Shown piece by piece: positions 22,683 through 29,777 of a stretch of DNA of 29,777 nucleotides; position 1 is the stretch's first letter; each line of letters starts with the position of its first letter. The stretch comes from Helicobacteraceae bacterium. Its GTDB lineage: Bacteria; Campylobacterota; Campylobacteria; Campylobacterales; Helicobacteraceae. Made by a program: the position numbers and the translations under genes. The stretch covers positions 1-29,777 of the forward strand of contig JARHYY010000089.1 in the NCBI GenBank assembly GCA_029258405.1, given 5' to 3'. The notes below the pieces were generated by a model that worked only from the letters and a program-made list of their open reading frames with translations, searched no databases and had not been told where the DNA came from.

Positions 22683-23597
22683 ATGCTTTCAAAAGAAATA
22701 GCAACTTTTAAAGATTTGCGTTATGAAGTGCGGGCTTATGCCTGTTTTTTGTTTAATCGTAATATTAAAAATCATTTGCCCACAATAGAGCTTAGCAAAG
22801 TTTATGAGGGTTTGCAAAAAATTTGTCGTGAAATTGGAGATGTTGATGCAGCATATATCTTAAACTCACATGGGACACAAGTCATTGAAACGATAACAAA
22901 GCATACGCAGGTGCAATCTGCCTGCGGCATAAATTTTAACCATAGAGCCTATTTCTATAGAGCAGTAGAAGAGAGAAAATGTATCCTCACAGATCCTTAT
23001 CCTACAAGAAATGATGGTGAATTGGTCGTTACTGCTGCTTATCCTATTTATAATGAAAAAAAAGAATTGCAATATGTTGCTTGTATGGATTTTGAAATGC
23101 ATCAAGCTATTAAGCTTGTGCAACAAACAAACCTCACTAAATATTTTGGCGATTTTTCAAAAGTAGTATATTTTTGTTTGTCTGCTATGCTCACGATGGT
23201 TGTTTTTTTATTATTTATTAAAGGTATTTTGAGTATATATGGAGCAGTTTTTCATTTTAAAAATCTGGATACGAAAGAAATTTTTGAAGCAACTATTTTG
23301 CTGACACTTTCTTTAGCTATTTTTGATTTAATTAAAACAATTTTTGAACAAGAAGTGCTTGGCAGAGGTATAAGCGAGGGGCATAAGGTGGTGCATCAAA
23401 CAATGATTCGTTTTTTGGGTTCTATTATTATCGCTTTAGCTATTGAAGCACTAATGCTTGTGTTTAAATTCACTATTACAGAACCAGATAAAATTATATA
23501 TGCAATTTACTTAATTGGTGGCGTGGCTTTATTGCTTGTTGGGCTTTCGGTATATGTCCGTTCGGTATATTCTGTGAGCATTAAAAATGAATCATGA
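22683..23597 (+). CDS. PDC-sensor domain membrane protein, unknown function
   Basis: Protein of 304 residues. The N-terminal 150 or so residues resemble a PDC/Cache sensor fold (AAYILNSHGTQV, RAYFYRAVEERKCILTDPYPT, VTAAYPIYNEKKELQYVACMDFEM). There is no N-terminal membrane segment or signal peptide. Four hydrophobic helices follow at about 161-183, 201-221, 243-262 and 271-293. No kinase, methyl-accepting, GGDEF or other output domain is present. Starting directly after the exonuclease stop and overlapping hisH, it is part of the run. A sensing or anchoring role is a guess. The lack of a signal before the PDC part suggests it may face the cytoplasm, which is unusual for this fold. Confidence 0.75.
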   Translation: MLSKEIATFKDLRYEVRAYACFLFNRNIKNHLPTIELSKVYEGLQKICREIGDVDAAYILNSHGTQVIETITKHTQVQSACGINFNHRAYFYRAVEERKCILTDPYPTRNDGELVVTAAYPIYNEKKELQYVACMDFEMHQAIKLVQQTNLTKYFGDFSKVVYFCLSAMLTMVVFLLFIKGILSIYGAVFHFKNLDTKEIFEATILLTLSLAIFDLIKTIFEQEVLGRGISEGHKVVHQTMIRFLGSIIIALAIEALMLVFKFTITEPDKIIYAIYLIGGVALLLVGLSVYVRSVYSVSIKNES

Positions 23598-24229
23598 AGC
23601 TTAACATGAAAATAGGTATTATTGATTATGGTGCAGGGAATTTAGCAAGCCTTTATAATGCTCTTGTGTATGTTAAAGCAGAGGCACAGTTTATACGACA
23701 ACCACAAGATTTAATGCAATATAATAAAGTCATTTTGCCCGGTGTTGGAGCATTTGGCACAGCTATGCAAACCCTTTGTCGTTCTGGTATGCATGAGGCT
23801 CTTAAGGCATATGTTGATAATGGTGGTTGGTTGCTTGGGGTGTGTTTGGGTATGCAACTCTTATTTGAGAAAAGCTATGAATTTGGTGAGCATAATGGGC
23901 TTGGGTTAGTTCAAGGGCAAATAGTACCTTTTGATAAGAGCATGTTCAAAGAGCCTCTTAAAGTTCCTCATACAGGTTGGAATCAGATTCATTTTTGTTA
24001 TGAGGACTCTATAGTGAAAGGCTTAAAAAATAAGGAGTTTTTATATTTTGTGCATAGTTTTCATGCAATAAATGTTGATTCTTATTCTGTGCTTGGTTGT
24101 ACTGATTATGGATATAATTTTGTCAGTGCGCTCAAACAGCAAAGAATTTATGGTTTTCAACCACATCCTGAAAAGAGCCACAAAGTGGGCTTATGTATCT
24201 TAAAAAATTTTTGTGAAATAAAAGAATAA
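23594..24229 (+). CDS. hisH: imidazole glycerol phosphate synthase, glutaminase subunit
   Basis: Class I glutamine amidotransferase of 211 residues that supplies ammonia to HisF in histidine synthesis. Visible are IGIIDYGAGNLASL, LPGVGAFGTAM (oxyanion side), LGVCLGMQLLFE with nucleophile Cys84, HSFHA and GFQPHPEKSHKVG with the His-Glu pair. The first ATG overlaps the previous stop (ATGA). A second ATG four codons later (MKIGIIDYG) fits the family N-terminus better and is equally possible. hisF is not in the window. Confidence 0.92.
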   Translation: MKLNMKIGIIDYGAGNLASLYNALVYVKAEAQFIRQPQDLMQYNKVILPGVGAFGTAMQTLCRSGMHEALKAYVDNGGWLLGVCLGMQLLFEKSYEFGEHNGLGLVQGQIVPFDKSMFKEPLKVPHTGWNQIHFCYEDSIVKGLKNKEFLYFVHSFHAINVDSYSVLGCTDYGYNFVSALKQQRIYGFQPHPEKSHKVGLCILKNFCEIKE

Positions 24230-24239
24230 AAGAGGTAAT

Positions 24240-24986
24240 ATGGCTTTTGATATAATTCCAGCGATTGATTTAAAAAATGCAAAAGTCGTGCGATTGACAA
24301 AAGGGGTGATGGATAGTGCAAAAATTTATGACACTAATCCATCTGCTGTGCTCAAGCAGTTTGAGGAAATGGGTGCAAAGTGGGTGCATATTGTTGATTT
24401 AGATGGAGCAATTGCTGGAGCCCCTGTTAATTTAGAGCTCATTAAAGAGATGCGCAAGCAAAGCACGCTCAAAATAGAAATAGGTGGTGGTATTCGTAAT
24501 GAAGAAATGATTAAATGCTATTTAGATGCTGGAATGGATAGGGTTATTTTAGGCTCAATTGCTATGAGGGATCCTCTTTTTACTATGAGTATGGCAAAAA
24601 AATATCCCATTGTTGTGGGTATTGATGCAAAAAATGGTTTTGTGAGTGTAAGCGGGTGGGTTGAGCAAGGCACAATGCAAGCCAAAGAGTTAGCAGCTTT
24701 GTTTAAAGAAGTTCCTTTAGAGGCTATTATTTGTACCGATATTGAACAAGATGGTACTTTAAGTGGAATTAATGTAACATTTAGCGAAGAAATTGCTATT
24801 GCAAGTGGGCATAGGGTTATTGCAAGTGGTGGGTTATGCAGTGAATATGAGATAGAATATCTCATGCATCATTCATCGCTTAGTGGGGTAATAGTTGGTA
24901 AAGCTTTTTACGAAGGTAAGTTAAATTTAGAACAGGTTTATAAGAAAATTAATCAAATTTCTGATAAAATGACAGATATAATTTAA
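24240..24986 (+). CDS. hisA: ProFAR isomerase of histidine synthesis
   Basis: TIM-barrel enzyme of 248 residues that isomerises the N'-formimino ribonucleotide (ProFAR to PRFAR), the step before HisF-HisH. Signatures are IPAIDLKNAKVVRL (catalytic Asp), VDLDGA, IEIGGGIRNEEMI, VILGSIAM, ICTDIEQDGTLSG (second catalytic Asp) and VIASGGLCS. AGAGG precedes the ATG, 10 bases after hisH, so both are one unit. Confidence 0.94.
   Translation: MAFDIIPAIDLKNAKVVRLTKGVMDSAKIYDTNPSAVLKQFEEMGAKWVHIVDLDGAIAGAPVNLELIKEMRKQSTLKIEIGGGIRNEEMIKCYLDAGMDRVILGSIAMRDPLFTMSMAKKYPIVVGIDAKNGFVSVSGWVEQGTMQAKELAALFKEVPLEAIICTDIEQDGTLSGINVTFSEEIAIASGHRVIASGGLCSEYEIEYLMHHSSLSGVIVGKAFYEGKLNLEQVYKKINQISDKMTDII
24977..24982 (+). 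promoter_or_regulatory. candidate internal promoter for cheY
   Basis: A perfect TATAAT lies in the last codons of hisA, about 47 bases before the cheY GTG. This is a plausible place for a separate chemotaxis-gene promoter. No -35 box is evident. Confidence 0.35.
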
Positions 24987-25028
24987 TATAAAATAGAGAA
25001 AACATCTTTTTAGTTAAAAGGGAGCAAT

Positions 25029-25406
25029 GTGAAATTACTTGTGGTTGATGATAGCTCGACAATGAGAAGAATTATTAAAAATACACTTGCACGATTGGGC
25101 TATAATGATGTCCTTGAAGGCGAAAATGGAGTTGAGGGCTGGGAAAAGATGGACACTAATGCCGACATTAAAGTTCTTATAACTGATTGGAATATGCCAG
25201 AGATGAATGGGCTAGAGCTTGTTAAAAAAGTGCGTGCTGATTCTCGCTTTACAGATATTCCCATTATTATGGTTACTACTGAAGGGGGCAAAGCAGAAGT
25301 TATTACTGCATTAAAAGCAGGGGTAAATAATTATATTGTCAAACCATTTACCCCGCAAGTGTTGAAAGAAAAGCTTGAGGCAGTGTTAGGTGTTAATGAA
25401 GGATAA
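25029..25406 (+). CDS. cheY: chemotaxis response regulator
   Basis: Single receiver domain of 125 residues. Acidic residues Asp7/Asp8 (VVDDSS), phosphorylation site Asp53 (TDWNMPEMNG), the VTTEGG threonine and the VKPF lysine are all present. Phospho-CheY binds the flagellar switch to change rotation. The start is GTG at 25029 after AGGGAG; an overlapping ATG two bases earlier is out of frame. CheY followed by prmA and ftsH is, from memory, the same order as in H. pylori, where this gene is cheY1. Confidence 0.93.
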   Translation: MKLLVVDDSSTMRRIIKNTLARLGYNDVLEGENGVEGWEKMDTNADIKVLITDWNMPEMNGLELVKKVRADSRFTDIPIIMVTTEGGKAEVITALKAGVNNYIVKPFTPQVLKEKLEAVLGVNEG

Positions 25407-25430
25407 AGATTGCATTAAAGCTAAGCGATC

Positions 25431-26270
25431 ATGAAAGATATTTACTATAAATTACTTGTCGTTCCTTCAGATAAAGTGGAGCTGTTTAGCGACTTTGTTT
25501 TGGAATATACTGGTGAAGCCATAGAAGAAGTTTGCCATAATCATAAAGAAGCTTTTATTGTATATAGTGAAGATAATCTTAAGCCCCTTATTCATGCATT
25601 AGAACAATTTACGCAATGTATAAGCACAAGATTAGAGCAGAATATTACATGTGATTACTTCCTTTCAGAAGAAAAAAATGAGGACTGGATTAATAAATAC
25701 CGCCATAGCATTACCCCTATTGTTTGTGGAAGTTTTTTTGTTCGCCCTTCTTGGTGTCCTCCTCATAGCTCGCTTATTGATATTATAATTGAGCCCGCTT
25801 TGGCATTTGGTTCAGGGCATCATGAAAGCACTTCATCATGTTTAGAGATATTGAGTACTTTAGATATAAATAAAAAAAGGATTCTTGATATTGGCTGTGG
25901 AAGTGGAATTTTATCCATAGCAGCATTAAAGCTCGGCGGGTTTTTGGATATGTGCGATACAGATTCTTTAGCTATTAGCGAAAGCCTTAAAAATTTACAC
26001 ATAAATAATGTTTCTGCAAATAATATTTGGCATGGTTCTTTAAATCAAGCTGAAGGCTGTTATCATATAATTATGGCAAACTTAATAAGTGCTGTTTTAT
26101 TAGCTCTGTCAAAGCAATTTATGGTTTATACTTCCTCTGGTTCTTTGGTGCTCCTTTCAGGCATTTTGCTGAATGCTAAAGCCAGCATATTAGAACAATT
26201 TGTTGGTTTTAATATTCAGCAAGAGATTATCAAAAATGAGTGGGTAACTCTTTTGCTTTGTAAAGAATGA
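25431..26270 (+). CDS. prmA: ribosomal protein L11 methyltransferase
   Basis: SAM-dependent methyltransferase of 279 residues. It has PrmA-type ALAFGSGHHESTSSCLEIL (usual form GTGxHxTT, here GSGHHEST), the SAM motif ILDIGCGSGILSIAALKLG and IIMANLISAVLLAL in place of the usual NILA-type segment. The N-terminal 100 residues form the L11-recognition part. The ribosome binding site before the ATG is weak, so it may rely on coupling with cheY 24 bases upstream. Confidence 0.88.
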   Translation: MKDIYYKLLVVPSDKVELFSDFVLEYTGEAIEEVCHNHKEAFIVYSEDNLKPLIHALEQFTQCISTRLEQNITCDYFLSEEKNEDWINKYRHSITPIVCGSFFVRPSWCPPHSSLIDIIIEPALAFGSGHHESTSSCLEILSTLDINKKRILDIGCGSGILSIAALKLGGFLDMCDTDSLAISESLKNLHINNVSANNIWHGSLNQAEGCYHIIMANLISAVLLALSKQFMVYTSSGSLVLLSGILLNAKASILEQFVGFNIQQEIIKNEWVTLLLCKE

Positions 26271-26289
26271 TAGTATTTTAAGGATTGAT

Positions 26290-28248
26290 ATGGCAGATAA
26301 TAATCAAAATCAAAATAATAAACCTGATAAGAACCCTCGTTTTTTCAATCAAAACCCTTTATTTCTTTTTGCCATTTTTGCAATTGTGCTTATTGTGGCA
26401 TTCAAGGGATTAGGTGGATTTGAAGGAGATAATTTTAGCTCTAAAGTTGGTGGTGGTAGCACAATTACACAGAATATTAATTATTATGATCTTAAAAAAC
26501 GCATTGAAACAAAAAGTGTAAGCTATGTAGCCATTGGACAAACAACTATTAGGGCGATTAGTGAGAGTGGTGGTGTAAAGACAATATATGTTACCAAACG
26601 CATTATACCAGATGATACGCTTATACCCCTTTTAGATAAAAGTGGCATTGAATACAATGGCTATAATGAGAGCAATTGGTTTACAGATATGTTGTTTAGC
26701 TGGGTGCTCCCTATTTTTATTTTCTTTGCTATTTGGATGTTTTTGGCAAGCAGAATGCAAAAAAACATGGGTGGTGGAATTTTAGGTATGGGCAGTGCTA
26801 AAAAACTTGTTAATTCTGAAAAACCAAAAGTAAAATTTGAGGACATGGCAGGCAACAAAGAGGCTAAAGAAGAAGTAGTTGAGATTGTAGATTTCTTAAA
26901 ATATCCTGACCGTTATTTAAAGTTGGGAGCGAAAATACCTAAGGGTGTTCTCTTGGTTGGACCTCCGGGCACAGGCAAAACACTTTTGGCAAAGGCTGTT
27001 GCAGGGGAAGCTGATGTGCCCTTTTTTTCTGTGAGTGGCAGTAGCTTTATTGAAATGTTTGTAGGTGTTGGAGCAAGCAGGGTGAGAGATTTATTTGAAA
27101 CTGCAAAAAAGGAAGCTCCGGCTATTATCTTTATAGATGAAATTGATGCTATTGGCAAAAGCAGGGCTGCTGGTGGTATGATTAGCGGAAATGATGAGCG
27201 AGAGCAAACTTTAAACCAGCTCTTAGCAGAGATGGATGGCTTTAGTTCTGATTCTTCGCCTGTTATTGTGCTTGCTGCAACCAATCGCCCTGAAGTTTTA
27301 GACCCAGCATTATTGCGACCGGGGCGCTTTGATAGACAAGTTTTGGTAGATAAGCCAGACTTTAATGGTCGTGTTGAAGTACTCAAAGTGCATATTCAAA
27401 GCATTAAACTTGCTAGAGATGTTGATTTAGAAGAGATTGCACGGATGACAGCTGGACTTGCTGGAGCTGATCTAGCAAATATTATTAATGAAGCTGCTCT
27501 ATTAGCTGGACGAGCGAATAAGAAAGAAGTAGAGCAAAGCGATTTTAGAGAAGCAGTTGAAAGAGGCATTGCAGGGCTTGAAAAAAAATCTCGTCGCATA
27601 TCCCCAAAAGAAAAACGCATTGTTGCCTACCATGAAAGCGGGCATGCTCTCATGGCAGAAACAACAAAAGGAGCAAAAAAAGTAAGCAAAGTATCCATTA
27701 TTCCAAGAGGTTTAGCCGCATTAGGCTATACATTAAACACACCAGAGGAAAATAAATACCTCATGCAAAAACATGAGCTTGTTGCAGAAATTGATGTTTT
27801 GCTTGGTGGTAGAGCTGCTGAAGATGTTTTTATTGGAGAAATTTCAACAGGTGCAAGCAATGATTTAGAAAGAGCTACTGATATCATTAAAGCAATGATA
27901 AGTTACTATGGAATGACAGATATTGTAGGGCTTATGGTGCTTGAGAAACAGAGAAATGTATTTTTAAACGGAGGGCTTACAAGCTCAAGAGAATTTAGTG
28001 ATAAAACAGCTCAAGAAGTTGATGACTATGTAAAAAGTTTTTTGAAAGAACGCTTTGATTGTGTTAAGGCAACATTAGAAGTGTATAAGGGAGCTATTGA
28101 GGAAATGGTTAAAGAATTATATGACAAAGAAACCATTGATGGCGAAAAAGTACGCCAAATTATAACACAATACGAAAAAGAACATGATATGCCTAGCCGT
28201 TTAGTGGCATTAAATGATGAGGTAGAAGAAGTATCTGTTAAAAGGTAG
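26290..28248 (+). CDS. ftsH: ATP-dependent zinc metalloprotease FtsH
   Basis: Membrane-bound AAA+ protease of 652 residues that degrades misfolded and regulatory membrane proteins. Two membrane helices lie at about 22-40 and 135-153 with a periplasmic segment between them. Walker A GPPGTGKT is at 224-231, Walker B IFIDEID at about 280-286, and the second region of homology is ATNRPEVLDPALLRPGRFDR. The zinc site is HESGH (448-452; HEAGH in most species, the HExxH pattern is intact). AAGGA precedes the ATG. Confidence 0.96.
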   Translation: MADNNQNQNNKPDKNPRFFNQNPLFLFAIFAIVLIVAFKGLGGFEGDNFSSKVGGGSTITQNINYYDLKKRIETKSVSYVAIGQTTIRAISESGGVKTIYVTKRIIPDDTLIPLLDKSGIEYNGYNESNWFTDMLFSWVLPIFIFFAIWMFLASRMQKNMGGGILGMGSAKKLVNSEKPKVKFEDMAGNKEAKEEVVEIVDFLKYPDRYLKLGAKIPKGVLLVGPPGTGKTLLAKAVAGEADVPFFSVSGSSFIEMFVGVGASRVRDLFETAKKEAPAIIFIDEIDAIGKSRAAGGMISGNDEREQTLNQLLAEMDGFSSDSSPVIVLAATNRPEVLDPALLRPGRFDRQVLVDKPDFNGRVEVLKVHIQSIKLARDVDLEEIARMTAGLAGADLANIINEAALLAGRANKKEVEQSDFREAVERGIAGLEKKSRRISPKEKRIVAYHESGHALMAETTKGAKKVSKVSIIPRGLAALGYTLNTPEENKYLMQKHELVAEIDVLLGGRAAEDVFIGEISTGASNDLERATDIIKAMISYYGMTDIVGLMVLEKQRNVFLNGGLTSSREFSDKTAQEVDDYVKSFLKERFDCVKATLEVYKGAIEEMVKELYDKETIDGEKVRQIITQYEKEHDMPSRLVALNDEVEEVSVKR

Positions 28249-28252
28249 GGCT

Positions 28253-28861
28253 ATGAACAATTCTTTTATTATTGTAGATAAAGGGATTAAATATGTAGTG
28301 ATTCTTTTATTGCTTTTTTTTATTGCTTTTTTTTACTTTTCAGCATGGCTTTCGCTATGCTTTCTAGCCTTGCTGTTGCTTGCTGTAATGGTTTATTATA
28401 ATCCTGAACGCATTCCTTTTGAAGAAGCAGATAAATTAATTATTGCTCCAGTAGATGGGGTTGTGAAGAGCATTAGACATAATGGGCAGGACACTATCAT
28501 AACCATTAGCTCACCACCATGTTTTGTGGGGGTATTAAGATTTCCTATACAAGGCAAGGTGCTTCTTTGTACTATGAAGGGCTTTTGTTTTTGCTCTTTT
28601 AAGGAAAAATGGAAATGTTTAAGTAGCTACAATGAATTTACATCTATTTCATCATATGGAGAAGTGGTTTGTCGTTGCTATCCTTTGTTTGTTCACAATC
28701 TTTTTTTCTTTTCTGCCCCCTTAGAAGCTAAAAAGGGACAGAGAATAGGTTTTATGTCCTATGGAATACTTGAGCTTAAAATTACTGCCATGGTGCATTT
28801 AAATATTTGTGAAGGCAATAAAATTAAAGGAGGAGAAACAACTATAGGGGCTTTTGCTTGA
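28253..28861 (+). CDS. phosphatidylserine-decarboxylase-like protein lacking the catalytic serine
   Basis: Protein of 202 residues with two N-terminal membrane helices (about 12-30 and 33-48). A soluble part follows the short Psd layout: YYNPERIP (for RDPxRxxP), IAPVDGVVKSI (for SPADG, residues 64-74), FPIQGKV and GQRIGFMSYGILELKI (for GLIRFGSRV). In real decarboxylases the Gly-Ser bond of that last motif is cut to make the pyruvoyl cofactor. Here it is Gly171-Ile172. The His of the DVHVNR motif is also absent (CFVGVLR). It is therefore probably not a decarboxylase. It lies between ftsH (4 bases) and pssA (overlap), the place of an uncharacterised gene in H. pylori (HP1070, from memory). Confidence 0.75.
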   Translation: MNNSFIIVDKGIKYVVILLLLFFIAFFYFSAWLSLCFLALLLLAVMVYYNPERIPFEEADKLIIAPVDGVVKSIRHNGQDTIITISSPPCFVGVLRFPIQGKVLLCTMKGFCFCSFKEKWKCLSSYNEFTSISSYGEVVCRCYPLFVHNLFFFSAPLEAKKGQRIGFMSYGILELKITAMVHLNICEGNKIKGGETTIGAFA

Positions 28862-29577
28862 ATACTATAAATCCGCTTTATATACTCCCTAATCTCTTTA
28901 CTGGTTTTAGCGTTTTTTTGGGTGTCTTGAGTATTATTTACTCATCTGCTGGGCGATTTGAATCAGGCTGTTGGCTTATCCTTGTTGCCCTTATTTTTGA
29001 TGGATTAGATGGTAGGGTGGCAAGATTTACAGGAACAACAAGTAAATTTGGAGTAGAGTTTGATTCTCTAGCAGATATTGTTTCCTTTGGTGTTGCACCA
29101 GCAATATTGCTCTATATTTATATGGGATACAGTTTTGGAAAAATAGGCATTGTTGTTTCTGGCTTATTTGTTGTTCTAGGGGCTGTTCGTTTAGCACGCT
29201 TTAATGTATCTACAGGCGTATCAGACCCAAGCGTTTTTATTGGGTTGCCTATTCCTTCAGCTGCGGTTGCTGTTGTTATTTGGGTGCTTATGGATATTTA
29301 TTATGAGATACCTGCATGGTTTGATATTGTTTTATTAGTTATAGCATTTTGCGTTTCTTTGTTGATGGTAAGTAATATTCGATATCCAAGTTTTAAAAGT
29401 TTTGCAAAAAATGGTATTAGTATGCGTATTCTTATTATTTTATTAATATTGATTTTAATGCTACTCTATCTCTATGCAGTACCTAGTATAGCTCTATTTA
29501 TGTCTTGCTATATTATTTTTGGAATCCTAAGAGCCTGTTATTACTTAATTATCCATCGTATTTTATCACGATTCTAA
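28858..29577 (+). CDS. pssA: CDP-diacylglycerol-serine O-phosphatidyltransferase
   Basis: Integral membrane enzyme of 239 residues making phosphatidylserine, the precursor of phosphatidylethanolamine. The CDP-alcohol transferase motif is complete: Asp48-x2-Asp51-Gly, Ala55-Arg56, Gly65, Asp69, Asp73 (FDGLDGRVAR...FGVEFDSLAD). About six to eight hydrophobic helices follow the family pattern. The start is TTG overlapping the previous TGA (TTGA), with AGGGG about 8 bases upstream. It lies beside the Psd-like gene, as in H. pylori. Confidence 0.92.
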   Translation: MNTINPLYILPNLFTGFSVFLGVLSIIYSSAGRFESGCWLILVALIFDGLDGRVARFTGTTSKFGVEFDSLADIVSFGVAPAILLYIYMGYSFGKIGIVVSGLFVVLGAVRLARFNVSTGVSDPSVFIGLPIPSAAVAVVIWVLMDIYYEIPAWFDIVLLVIAFCVSLLMVSNIRYPSFKSFAKNGISMRILIILLILILMLLYLYAVPSIALFMSCYIIFGILRACYYLIIHRILSRF

Positions 29578-29763
29578 CATAATGCTCCTATAAAGCCACT
29601 TGTTGTTTTATATTTAAAGAAATAATATACAAAATCAAATAAAGCAAGTATATTGAGCAAACAGGGCTTAACATCTTTTCAGTAAAATCAATATAATTTT
29701 TGATAACTTTATGTTAATATTTTTTATGTATGATTATATACAGAATTGACATAAGGGGGTACT
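29578..29763 (+). promoter_or_regulatory. intergenic region with promoter for the next gene
   Basis: This AT-rich region of 186 bases has no gene. Near 29730 there is a TATATA-type -10 box (tgattatatac), followed by the strong ribosome binding site AAGGGGG (about 29753-29759) before an ATG at 29764. No terminator hairpin is evident after pssA. Confidence 0.45.
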
Positions 29764-29777
29764 ATGATAAACCATAT
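29764..29777 (+). CDS. start of a gene cut by the window edge
   Basis: An ATG 4 bases after AAGGGGG opens a frame (Met-Ile-Asn-His) that leaves the window. Only four codons are visible, so nothing can be said about function. In H. pylori the gene after pssA is, from memory, a copper ATPase, but four codons cannot test that. Confidence 0.45.

Noticed and set aside
23594..24986. hisH-hisA as evidence of a new pathway linked to the sensor protein
   Set aside because: Both are standard histidine-synthesis enzymes with all motifs. Overlap with the sensor gene is ordinary operon packing.
26913..27386. 157-codon minus-strand frame inside ftsH
   Set aside because: It mirrors the AAA+ core, which is under strong constraint on the other strand. 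Its Ser/Ala/Pro-rich translation is typical of antisense shadows.
1..29777. CRISPR arrays, tRNA or rRNA genes, intact insertion sequences or prophage
   Set aside because: No regularly spaced repeats, cloverleaf-like segments, transposase or phage genes were seen in the window.

Overview
The window looks like chromosome of an enterohepatic-type Helicobacter (Campylobacterota). It is AT-rich, with tightly packed genes and many 1-4 nt start/stop overlaps, and it has an OprD-type porin. The block cheY-prmA-ftsH-(Psd-like)-pssA and the tlyA-ribF pair match, from memory, the gene order in H. pylori. The hisH/hisA genes, which H. pylori lacks, argue for a different Helicobacter species. No tRNA, rRNA, CRISPR or intact mobile element was found.

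Left part (1-2821): a possible C-terminus of an upstream gene, a non-coding stretch, an outer-membrane porin on the minus strand with a terminator, and 846 bases without a convincing gene that contain two inverted repeats.

Centre (2822-16274): a carbon-catabolism island. iolA (malonate/methylmalonate semialdehyde dehydrogenase) is divergent from a ten-gene run: periplasmic binding protein, permease, single-domain ABC ATPase, iolD, iolE, a Gfo/Idh/MocA dehydrogenase, a sugar-acid IlvD/Edd dehydratase, iolG, an aldehyde dehydrogenase and an HpcH/HpaI aldolase. The standard inositol genes iolB, iolC and iolJ are not in the window. The chemistry suggests a non-phosphorylative route instead. Inositol goes through IolG, IolE and IolD to 5-deoxy-D-glucuronate. 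The aldehyde dehydrogenase would then make 5-deoxy-D-glucarate, the dehydratase 4-hydroxy-2-oxoadipate, and the aldolase pyruvate plus malonate semialdehyde, which IolA turns into acetyl-CoA and CO2. This is the main discovery candidate. It is inferred from gene content and chemistry, not demonstrated.

Right part (16275-29777): two housekeeping runs. The first, behind a strong extended -10 promoter, is ugd, a small lipoprotein, tlyA, ribF, cmoA and dapE. The second, after a 249-base gap, is a DEDDy exonuclease, a PDC-sensor membrane protein, hisH, hisA, cheY, prmA, ftsH, a phosphatidylserine-decarboxylase-like protein without its catalytic serine, and pssA. The first codons of another gene reach the right edge.
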